Assembly (NCBI GenBank): GCA_020347545.1
Contig: CP070731.1
Span: 2,466,642-2,485,075 of the forward strand
DNA from: Flavobacteriaceae bacterium
Lineage (GTDB): Bacteria > Bacteroidota > Bacteroidia > Flavobacteriales > Flavobacteriaceae
Length of the DNA stretch: 18,434 nt
Direction of reading: 5' to 3'
A program made the position numbers and the translations under genes. Of this stretch, positions 7,946 to 15,670 are shown in pieces. The notes beneath the pieces were generated by a model, which saw only the letters and a list, made by a program, of their open reading frames with translations, was not told where the DNA came from and did not search any database. Each line of letters opens with the position of its first letter. The first letter of the stretch is position 1.

Positions 7946-8599
7946 ATGAGTAGTAAGGCTTTTATATTTGATCTGGATGGTGTAATAGTAGATACGGCAA
8001 AGTATCACTATTTAGCCTGGCGTGAACTGGCAAATCAATTAGGCTTTGATTTTAGCCATGAACAAAACGAACTTCTTAAAGGTGTGAGCCGAGTTCGTTC
8101 CTTGGAAATTCTCCTTGACATTGGAAATGTAAGCCTGGAGGCTGAAGAAAAAGAAAAATTCCTTCATGAAAAAAATGAACAATACCTGAAATACATTTCC
8201 AAGATGGACCATTCTGAAATCTTGCCAGGTATTGATGATGTATTGCATTATTTAAAACTAAACAAGATTCCTTTTGCCTTGGGATCTGCAAGCAAAAATG
8301 CCAGACTTATTCTCGAGACCCTGAATCTTCTGGATCTCTTTGATGCAATTGTTGACGGAAATGATGTCAGCACAGCCAAACCTGATCCTGAAGTATTTCT
8401 GATAGGGGCTGATAAGCTGGGAGTAAAAGCCGAAGACTGTATAGTAGTTGAGGACGCCAAAGCGGGTATTGAAGCAGCTAGAAGGGCCGGAATGACCAGC
8501 ATTGGGATCGGTGATCCTGGGGTGCTGGAAAAGGCTGATTACAATTTGAAGAATACAAATGAATTAACTCTTGATTTCGTTCAGAAATTAATCGATTAA
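7946..8599 (+). CDS. pgmB: Beta-phosphoglucomutase (HAD superfamily)
   Basis: Converts beta-D-glucose-1-phosphate to glucose-6-phosphate through a beta-glucose-1,6-bisphosphate intermediate in the cytoplasm. The 217 residues hold the HAD nucleophile motif F-D-L-D-G-V with D9 and D11 as nucleophile and acid/base. They also hold R49 in the cap motif G-V-S-R-V-R-S, S114 and N118 in G-S-A-S-K-N, K145 in A-K-P-D-P-E, and E169-D170 in V-V-E-D-A-K-A-G. These positions coincide almost exactly with those of the well-studied Lactococcus lactis enzyme (D8, D10, R49, S114, K145, E169, D170), so the assignment is firm. It sits 10 bases before the GH65 gene whose product it would consume. Confidence 0.95.
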   Translation: MSSKAFIFDLDGVIVDTAKYHYLAWRELANQLGFDFSHEQNELLKGVSRVRSLEILLDIGNVSLEAEEKEKFLHEKNEQYLKYISKMDHSEILPGIDDVLHYLKLNKIPFALGSASKNARLILETLNLLDLFDAIVDGNDVSTAKPDPEVFLIGADKLGVKAEDCIVVEDAKAGIEAARRAGMTSIGIGDPGVLEKADYNLKNTNELTLDFVQKLID

Positions 8600-8609
8600 A
8601 TAAAATACT

Positions 8610-10913
8610 ATGAATTTAGATTATATAAAACCGGATGACTGGAAAATAATTGAAGAAGGGTTCAACAAGGAACATGTTACGGCTTCTGAAAGTATCTTTA
8701 GCATTGGCAATGGCGCCATGGGACAACGTGCCAATTTTGAGGAATACTACAGCGGTGACACTTTTCAGGGAAGTTATATAGGAGGAATTTATTATCCCGA
8801 CAAAACCCGGGTTGGGTGGTGGAAAAACGGATATCCTGAATATTTTGCCAAGGTACTGAATGCGCCCAACTGGATTGGTATCGGAGTTAATGTCAATGGT
8901 AAAACCTTGGATCTAAATACTTGTAAGGTTATTGATTTTTCCCGTGAACTCGACATGAGAAATGGTGTATTGACAAGGTCATTCATTGCTGAATTCGACG
9001 ACGGGGATATGGTTAAGATCGTTTCCACAAGGTTTCTCAGCATGGATCTGCAGGAAGTTGGAGTGATAAAATACAGTGTTACTCCGATCAACTTTCAGGG
9101 AACTATTCAATTTGATCCTTATCTGGATGCAGGTATCATGAATGAAGATAGCAATTACGATGAATTCTTCTGGGAGATACTTGATAAAAAACAAGAAGAT
9201 AATGAAGCTTTTATCATCTCGAAAACCTTGAAAACTGGCTTTCAGGTTTGTACCGGAATGAAGATCGAGCTAATTCTTAACGATTATGTTATTGATGTTG
9301 AAAAAGAGTCTTCTTCTACCGACAAAAGTATAAGCTACGCTTATAAAACTCTGGTAAACAGCGGAGACACCTTTTCTATTGTAAAGTATGGAGGATACAC
9401 TCAATCAATGAATCATCCGAATTCTGAACTTTACAATGTCTCTAAAAACAAATTGTCTTTTGCAGCCGAAATTGGTTTTGATCAGCTTTTGGAAAAACAG
9501 CAAAGGGCCTGGGATAAAATATGGGATACGGCTGACATCACCATCACTGGCGACATCAAGGCGCAACAAGCTATCCGCTTCAATATTTTCCAGCTAAATC
9601 AAACCTATTCAGGGGATGATTCGAGGCTGAATATAGGTCCAAAAGGATTTACGGGTGAAAAGTATGGAGGAAGTACCTATTGGGATACTGAAGCCTATTG
9701 CATACCCTTTTACATGAGTACCAAAGATAAGGATGTAGCCAGAAACCTGCTGCTCTACAGATATAACCAATTGGACAAAGCCATTGAAAATGCCGAAAAA
9801 TTAGGATTTACAAATGGTGCCGCTTTGTATCCAATGGTGACTATGAATGGTGAAGAATGTCATAATGAATGGGAAATTACTTTTGAGGAAATCCACCGTA
9901 ACGGGGCTATGGTGTATGCCATTTACAATTATGTGAATTACAGTGGAGATTATGAATATGTAGTGACTCACGGGATGGAAGTAATTTTGGCCATTGCAAG
10001 GTTCTGGGCCCAAAGAGCTACCTTCTCCAACGATAAAGATCAGTACGTGATTCTGGGCGTTACAGGACCCAATGAATATGAAAACAATGTCAACAATAAC
10101 TGGTATACGAATTATCTTGCCAAATGGTGCCTTGAATATGCGCTTGAAAACCTGGAGGAGATAAAAGATAAATATCCAGAAGATTATGTCCGCATTATTG
10201 AAAAAGTAGGTCTTGACGAAACAGAAATAGCCAACTGGACTGAAGTTTCTGATCGAATGTATTTCCCATACAGTAATAAATATGATGTTTTTCTTCAGCA
10301 GGATGGATTCCTCGATAAAGAACTTATTCCGACAGATCAGTTATCAAAGGCTGACAGACCAATCAATCAAAACTGGTCCTGGGACAGAATATTGAGGTCG
10401 CCTTATATTAAACAGGCCGATGTACTTCAAGGATTTTATTTCTTCGAAAACCTATTTGACCAGGAAACTTTGGAAAAACATTTTGATTTTTACGAACCCC
10501 TGACAGTTCACGAATCTTCCTTGTCTCCATGTGTGCATTCTATACTGGCAGCTAAAATTGGAAGAATTGAAAAGGCTTATGAAATGTACTTGAGAACCTC
10601 AAGGCTGGACCTTGATGACTACAATCATGAGGTTCATGAAGGCCTGCATATCACCTCGATGGCAGGAACCTGGCTGTCCATCGTTCAAGGTTTCGGAGGA
10701 ATGCGAAACTTTAATGATCAATTGTCATTTGACCCTGTTATTCCGAAAAACTGGAAATCGTATTCATTTAAAATCAAATACAGAGATCATACGATCAAGG
10801 TTTTCAAAAACCACGAGGGCTGTAAATTTTACAACGAGTCCGATACTCCTGTAAACATCATGGTTTCCGGGAAAGAGGTTACCATATTTAACCAGGATCT
10901 GGTCATTCTTTAA
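8610..10913 (+). CDS. mapA: GH65 phosphorylase, probably maltose phosphorylase
   Basis: Cytoplasmic enzyme that would split maltose with inorganic phosphate into glucose and beta-glucose-1-phosphate, with inversion at the anomeric carbon. It has 767 residues and no signal peptide. An N-terminal beta-sandwich domain (to about 280) is followed by an alpha/alpha barrel containing E-C-H-N-E-W-E-I-T-F-E-E-I-H-R-N-G at 416-432. The G-P-N-E-Y-E motif has E489 as the likely general acid, the counterpart of Glu487 in Lactobacillus brevis maltose phosphorylase. K-Q-A-D-V at 601-605 and V-H-E-S-S-L-S at 633-639 form the phosphate site. A small C-terminal beta domain ends the chain. GH65 also contains trehalose, kojibiose and nigerose phosphorylases. 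The maltose reading rests on the PgmB, MFS and amylase neighbours. Confidence 0.9.
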   Translation: MNLDYIKPDDWKIIEEGFNKEHVTASESIFSIGNGAMGQRANFEEYYSGDTFQGSYIGGIYYPDKTRVGWWKNGYPEYFAKVLNAPNWIGIGVNVNGKTLDLNTCKVIDFSRELDMRNGVLTRSFIAEFDDGDMVKIVSTRFLSMDLQEVGVIKYSVTPINFQGTIQFDPYLDAGIMNEDSNYDEFFWEILDKKQEDNEAFIISKTLKTGFQVCTGMKIELILNDYVIDVEKESSSTDKSISYAYKTLVNSGDTFSIVKYGGYTQSMNHPNSELYNVSKNKLSFAAEIGFDQLLEKQQRAWDKIWDTADITITGDIKAQQAIRFNIFQLNQTYSGDDSRLNIGPKGFTGEKYGGSTYWDTEAYCIPFYMSTKDKDVARNLLLYRYNQLDKAIENAEKLGFTNGAALYPMVTMNGEECHNEWEITFEEIHRNGAMVYAIYNYVNYSGDYEYVVTHGMEVILAIARFWAQRATFSNDKDQYVILGVTGPNEYENNVNNNWYTNYLAKWCLEYALENLEEIKDKYPEDYVRIIEKVGLDETEIANWTEVSDRMYFPYSNKYDVFLQQDGFLDKELIPTDQLSKADRPINQNWSWDRILRSPYIKQADVLQGFYFFENLFDQETLEKHFDFYEPLTVHESSLSPCVHSILAAKIGRIEKAYEMYLRTSRLDLDDYNHEVHEGLHITSMAGTWLSIVQGFGGMRNFNDQLSFDPVIPKNWKSYSFKIKYRDHTIKVFKNHEGCKFYNESDTPVNIMVSGKEVTIFNQDLVIL

Positions 10914-10930
10914 ACCTAAATTCAATACTT

Positions 10931-12790
10931 ATGAAACGTCTTGCATTTTTCTTTTTTACCCTGATTAGTTTAAGTGTCTTTGGTCAGATAGAAAGAGTTG
11001 AACCTCCAAACTGGTGGATCGGTTTTAAAAACAATGAGCTTCAATTATTGGTTAAAGGGGAAAACATCTCTGATTATGCTCCAAAAATTGAATATGCAGG
11101 AATAAACATTGAGAATATTCATAAGGCAAAAAGCCCGAATTACCTTTTTCTCGATCTAAAAATTTCTCCGGAAACCTCACCTGGAACCATGCAAATAATT
11201 TTTGAGCGCAAAGGAAAGAAAAAACTCAAGTATCAATACGAATTAAAGAAACGAACACGGCCTTCAGAAGAATTTGTAGGATTTGACAGTTCGGATGTCA
11301 TTTATTTAATTACCCCCGATCGATTTGCTAATGCCCTGCCCGAAAATGACATTGTTGAGGGCTTAAAAGAGGCGGCAATAGACAGGAACAGTGACTATTC
11401 CAGGCATGGTGGTGATATAAAAGGAATTTCCGAGCATCTAGATTATATCGATGAGATGGGGTTCACTGCTATCTGGTCTTGCCCTGTGCTGACCAATGAT
11501 ATGCCTAATACCTCTTATCACGGTTATGCCATTACGGATCTTTATGAAGTTGATCCCAGATTCGGAACCCTGGAAGAATATATTGAATTATCTCAAAAGG
11601 CAAAAGCAAGGGGAATTAAGATAATTATGGATCAGGTGGCGAATCATTGTGGTATAGAACACTGGTGGATAAAAGATTTGCCTTTTGAAGATTGGTTGAA
11701 TTATCAAGCTGAATATGAAGCTGGTGAAAAAACAACTTATTCCAATCATAAAAGAACGACGAATCAGGATATCTATGCTTCTAAAATTGATGCAATAGGA
11801 ATGACAAATGGCTGGTTTACCGATAGTATGCCGGATTTGAATCAGAACAATCCATTCATGGCCACTTATCTTATTCAAAATTCAATTTGGTGGATCGAAA
11901 CTGCTCAGCTGGGTGGCATAAGACAAGATACCTATCCATATCCGGATAAAATTTTTATGTCTGACTGGGCCGGGGCCATCATGGAGGAGTACCCCAATTT
12001 TAGCATCGTGGGTGAAGAATGGAGTTATAATCCGCTTCTGGTGGCCTACTGGCAACAAGGTGCTCAGAATCACGACGGATACGACTCTAATCTGACCTCA
12101 TCCATGGATTTCCCCATGCAAAAAACGATTTCAGATGCACTGAAAGAAAAAGAACAGTGGAATTCAGGATTGATCAAAATCTATGAAGGACTGGCTAATG
12201 ATTTTCATTATCCGCACCCGGAGGAAATTATGATCTTTCCTGACAACCATGATATGGACAGGATTCACACACAACTCAATGAGGATCCTGTACTTACCAA
12301 AATGGCTATGGCCTATCTTTTAACCTTGCCAAGGATTCCCCAAATCTATTACGGAACTGAGATACTGATGCAGAACACGGCCAAACCAGGAGATCACGGA
12401 CTTATCAGGACTGATTTTCCGGGAGGTTGGGAAGGAGATGAAGTAAATGCTTTTACCGGTGAGGGTCTTAATGCAGACCAAAAGGAGATGCAGGCCTATT
12501 TAAAGACATTATTGCAGTTTAGAAAAAACTCGGAAACTATACACAAAGGTAAAACAGTACACTTTGCTCCGCGGGACGGAATCTATATCATGTTCAGAGT
12601 CTTAAACGAAGAAACTGTGGTATTGATACTTAATAAGAATGATGATCCGGTTGAATTGGATTTATCCCGATTCAAGGAAATGGTTCTCGACAACAGGGAA
12701 ATGACCGATATCATCACAGGGGAGAATATGATTTGGAAGGATAAATTAGTCCTAAAGGAAAAAGGTGCAACGGTATTGACGACAAAATAG
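10931..12790 (+). CDS. Periplasmic GH13 cyclomaltodextrinase/neopullulanase-type enzyme
   Basis: Alpha-glucan hydrolase of 619 residues that would cut malto-oligosaccharides or cyclodextrins in the periplasm. A type I signal peptide ends V-F-G|Q near residue 19. Residues about 20-108 (E-R-V-E-P-P-N-W-W-I-G onward) form the cyclomaltodextrinase N-terminal domain, and the barrel and a C-terminal beta domain follow. All catalytic regions are present: D234-Q-V-A-N-H239, the nucleophile D333 in G-I-R-Q-D-T-Y-P-Y-P-D, the acid E362 in V-G-E-E-W, and D441 in P-D-N-H-D. The architecture resembles the Flavobacterium sp. 92 cyclodextrinase, which is the nearest characterised family I recall. Exact preference (cyclodextrin, pullulan or starch oligomers) cannot be told. 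It is the first exported enzyme of the operon. Confidence 0.9.
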   Translation: MKRLAFFFFTLISLSVFGQIERVEPPNWWIGFKNNELQLLVKGENISDYAPKIEYAGINIENIHKAKSPNYLFLDLKISPETSPGTMQIIFERKGKKKLKYQYELKKRTRPSEEFVGFDSSDVIYLITPDRFANALPENDIVEGLKEAAIDRNSDYSRHGGDIKGISEHLDYIDEMGFTAIWSCPVLTNDMPNTSYHGYAITDLYEVDPRFGTLEEYIELSQKAKARGIKIIMDQVANHCGIEHWWIKDLPFEDWLNYQAEYEAGEKTTYSNHKRTTNQDIYASKIDAIGMTNGWFTDSMPDLNQNNPFMATYLIQNSIWWIETAQLGGIRQDTYPYPDKIFMSDWAGAIMEEYPNFSIVGEEWSYNPLLVAYWQQGAQNHDGYDSNLTSSMDFPMQKTISDALKEKEQWNSGLIKIYEGLANDFHYPHPEEIMIFPDNHDMDRIHTQLNEDPVLTKMAMAYLLTLPRIPQIYYGTEILMQNTAKPGDHGLIRTDFPGGWEGDEVNAFTGEGLNADQKEMQAYLKTLLQFRKNSETIHKGKTVHFAPRDGIYIMFRVLNEETVVLILNKNDDPVELDLSRFKEMVLDNREMTDIITGENMIWKDKLVLKEKGATVLTTK

Positions 12791-12794
12791 ACCC

Positions 12795-13952
12795 ATGTTC
12801 AAAATGAGTTGTCCATATCACTGTGTTTTTCTGTTTTTACTAATGACCTGTTCCAATTTGCTGTCGGGTCAGGTAACTTTTGTGATTGATGAAATTCCGG
12901 AAAACACCTCGGTAAATGACAAGATTTTTATATCCGGAAATTTTGAAGGATGGACAGGCGGACAAGACAAATACAAACTGAAACCCTTGGAAGGAAAGTA
13001 TGTATTTACCTTCAATGAAATGGATGGAAAGTCCATAGAATATAAGTTTACAAGAGGTAGCTGGGCGACTGTGGAGGTGGACAATGAGGGGTTGCAAATA
13101 GAAAACAGGGCCTATTCATTTACACAAAAAAATGATACTGTAAACCTGAGCATTTCCCAATGGGATGACTTCATTACTGCGAAGAGCACTGCCTCAAAAA
13201 ATGTCCATGTTCTTGCTGAGAACTATGATATGCTTCCTTTGAACAAAAAAAGAAGGGTTTGGATTTATCTTCCTCAGGGATATGAAACTAATCAAAAAAA
13301 GTATCCTGTTTTGTATATGCATGACGGGCAAAATTTGTTTGATCAGACCTTGTCCTTCAGTGGAGAATGGAAAGTAGATGAGACCCTGGACAAACTGAAA
13401 GATTCGATCGGCCCGGAGCTCATCGTAATAGCAATTGATAATGGAGGAGCTGAAAGAATTGATGAATACTCGGCATGGAACATTAAGAATTACACAACAA
13501 AGGCAGAAGGAGATCAATATATAAAATTCATTACCGAGAATTTTAAACCTTATGTAGACGAGAATTACCGTACGCTTAAGGAAGCTGAAAATACGGGTAT
13601 AATGGGGAGTTCACTTGGAGGCTTGATTTCGTTTTATGCGGCAATCAAATATCCTGAGGTGTTTGGAAAAGCAGGGGTGTTTTCACCTTCTTTCCCATTG
13701 GTGGATGAGGAAATTGAAATTTCAGAGAGGAATCCTGAACTTCAAAAACTTAGAATCTATTTTATGTCCGGTGGCCTTGAAGGCCATAATATGGTGCAAG
13801 AAATGAAACTGATGTCTGAAAAAATGATACGTTCGGGCATACCAGATAGAAATATTCATACCCGGGTGAACCCGTATGGAGAACACAATGAAAAGCTTTG
13901 GAAAGAGGAATTTGAAAGTGCTGTTATCTGGTTATTTGCTAATAAAAATTGA
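12795..13952 (+). CDS. Secreted esterase-fold (alpha/beta-hydrolase) protein with N-terminal starch-binding-like domain
   Basis: Protein of 385 residues with a signal peptide whose best cut is S-G|Q near residue 25. The Cys at 19 follows L-M-T, a poor lipoprotein signal. Residues about 27-125 resemble a CBM20/CBM48-type starch-binding fold (I-S-G-N-F-E-G-W at 46-53, Y-K-F-T-R-G-S-W at 83-90). Residues about 150-385 match the esterase D / feruloyl-esterase-like alpha/beta-hydrolase family: Y-M-H-D-G-Q-N-L-F-D at 174-183, the nucleophile elbow G-S-S-L-G with S273, and a late H364 in G-E-H-N. The catalytic acid is not certain (E329 is a candidate). The start codon lies 4 bases after the previous stop, so it is translated with the amylases. 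The substrate is unknown. Removal of acyl groups from modified glucan, or a non-ester activity, are guesses. Confidence 0.82.
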   Translation: MFKMSCPYHCVFLFLLMTCSNLLSGQVTFVIDEIPENTSVNDKIFISGNFEGWTGGQDKYKLKPLEGKYVFTFNEMDGKSIEYKFTRGSWATVEVDNEGLQIENRAYSFTQKNDTVNLSISQWDDFITAKSTASKNVHVLAENYDMLPLNKKRRVWIYLPQGYETNQKKYPVLYMHDGQNLFDQTLSFSGEWKVDETLDKLKDSIGPELIVIAIDNGGAERIDEYSAWNIKNYTTKAEGDQYIKFITENFKPYVDENYRTLKEAENTGIMGSSLGGLISFYAAIKYPEVFGKAGVFSPSFPLVDEEIEISERNPELQKLRIYFMSGGLEGHNMVQEMKLMSEKMIRSGIPDRNIHTRVNPYGEHNEKLWKEEFESAVIWLFANKN

Positions 13953-13970
13953 AACAAAAATTATTAATAT

Positions 13971-15662
13971 ATGAACACAATATATAGGAATCTGTTGATT
14001 GTCTGTTTAATGACCCTGGTCTCTATCTCGGCATGCAAAAAAGAAAATCAAAACGCTGCTGAATCGACTCAAGAAGAGTCGAATAATGAAACACCTTTCT
14101 TTTGGGAAAACGCGAATTTATACTTCCTGCTTACTGACAGGTTCAACAATGCGGATCCTGATAATGATATGAACTTTGACAGGGATTTGCCTACAGCGCC
14201 AATGAGAGGATTTCAGGGTGGTGACATTAAAGGAATAACGGCAAAAATCAAGGAAGGCTATTTCTCTGATTTGGGAATTAATGCGATCTGGTTCACACCT
14301 GTGGTTGAGCAGATTCACGGAGGCACTGATGAAGGAACAGGATTTACTTACGGCTTTCACGGTTATTGGGCAAAAGACTGGACTGCCCTGGATCCAAATT
14401 TTGGAACCATGGAGGATCTTGAGGAACTTGTAAAAGTTGCCCATGAAAATAAGATTAGGATCGTAATGGATGCCGTGATCAATCACACAGGTCCTGTTAC
14501 TGAAAAAGATCCTGTATGGCCTTCAGAATGGGTTAGAACCAGCCCAAAATGTGAATTCGATTCCTACGAAACGGCAGTGACCTGTACCCTGGTAGAAAAC
14601 CTTCCTGACATTCTAACAGAGTCAAATGATCCGGTAGACCTTCCTGAGGCGCTCATAAACAAATGGAAAACAGAAGGCAGATATGAGCAGGAAATGGCAG
14701 AGCTTGATTCCTTTTTCGAGAGGACTGGTTACCCCAGGGCTCCCAGATTCTACATCATAAAATGGCTTTCTGATTTTGTTAGAGATTTTGGTATTGACGG
14801 GTTTAGAGCAGACACTGTAAGGCATATTGAAGAAGGGGTATGGGCAGAGTTCAAAAACGAATGTGATTCTGCCTTCCTGGACTGGAAAAACAATAATCCT
14901 GAATTGGTTTTGGATGACAACGATTTTTATATGGTGGGAGAGGTATACGGATATTACATTATTTCAACGGGAAAAAGCTTTGATTTCGGAGACGTTAAGG
15001 TAAATTACTACGACCATGGTTTTGACAGTATGATCAATTTTGAATTCAAGCAAAGTGCAGAAAAGGATTATGAAAGTATTTTTTCATCCTATAGCAATAT
15101 GCTCAATAATGATACTTCGGGCTTTCAGGTACTCAACTATCTGACATCTCATGATGATTCCACTCCTTTTGATAAAGAAAGAGCTAAAACTTATGAATCA
15201 GCAACCAAATTGCTATTATCACCGGGAACGGCACAGATATATTACGGGGACGAATCTGCAAGAAACCTTATTATCGAGGGAACTCAAGGAGATGCTACTT
15301 TGAGATCTTTTATGAATTGGGAAGATATCGATTCAAATCCGGAAACCCAGTCTTTACTGGAACACTGGCAAAAATTAGGGAAATTCAGGATTGCACATCC
15401 ATCTATTGGCGCTGGAAACCACAAGATGCTCAGTGAATCTCCTTATGTTTTCCAAAGACAATTTAAAAAGGATGATTTTGAAGATGCCGTAGTAGTGGCG
15501 CTGGACCTTGCAGGGGGAGAACAAATCATACCAGTTGGCAATAGTTTTTCTGATGGAGCAACTCTGTTTGATGCCTATTCCGGGAATAAAGTTGTGGTTA
15601 AAAATGGCACAGTTGAAATAAACAGTCCTCACTCAATCGTTTTATTGGAAGAAGTTAGATAA
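13971..15662 (+). CDS. GH13 alpha-amylase lipoprotein (first)
   Basis: Endo-acting starch hydrolase of 563 residues anchored by a lipid. The lipobox I-S-A-C puts the lipidated Cys at 22, followed by K-K-E-N, compatible with outer-membrane and possibly surface location. After a polar linker (about 23-42) the barrel begins with Y-F-L-L-T-D-R-F-N. Region I is D167-A-V-I-N-H172, the nucleophile is D281 in G-I-D-G-F-R-A-D, the acid is E324 in M-V-G-E-V-Y-G, and D395 lies in T-S-H-D-D. A short C-terminal beta domain begins near 490. The overall pattern, including H-G-Y-W-A-K-D near 130-136, recalls MalS-like and bacterial saccharifying amylases. It probably supplies oligosaccharides to SusCD. Exact product profile is not predictable. 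Confidence 0.9.
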   Translation: MNTIYRNLLIVCLMTLVSISACKKENQNAAESTQEESNNETPFFWENANLYFLLTDRFNNADPDNDMNFDRDLPTAPMRGFQGGDIKGITAKIKEGYFSDLGINAIWFTPVVEQIHGGTDEGTGFTYGFHGYWAKDWTALDPNFGTMEDLEELVKVAHENKIRIVMDAVINHTGPVTEKDPVWPSEWVRTSPKCEFDSYETAVTCTLVENLPDILTESNDPVDLPEALINKWKTEGRYEQEMAELDSFFERTGYPRAPRFYIIKWLSDFVRDFGIDGFRADTVRHIEEGVWAEFKNECDSAFLDWKNNNPELVLDDNDFYMVGEVYGYYIISTGKSFDFGDVKVNYYDHGFDSMINFEFKQSAEKDYESIFSSYSNMLNNDTSGFQVLNYLTSHDDSTPFDKERAKTYESATKLLLSPGTAQIYYGDESARNLIIEGTQGDATLRSFMNWEDIDSNPETQSLLEHWQKLGKFRIAHPSIGAGNHKMLSESPYVFQRQFKKDDFEDAVVVALDLAGGEQIIPVGNSFSDGATLFDAYSGNKVVVKNGTVEINSPHSIVLLEEVR

Positions 15663-15670
15663 AGTTTATC

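Noticed and set aside
12843..12860. Lipoprotein signal in the esterase-fold protein
   Set aside because: The Cys at 19 is preceded by Thr rather than Gly, Ala or Ser, and a good type I cut site (S-G|Q) follows a few residues later.
14118..14486. Minus-strand open frame of 122 codons inside the first GH13 lipoprotein gene
   Set aside because: It lies wholly within a gene with intact catalytic motifs, has no recognisable motif, and reads as an antisense shadow.
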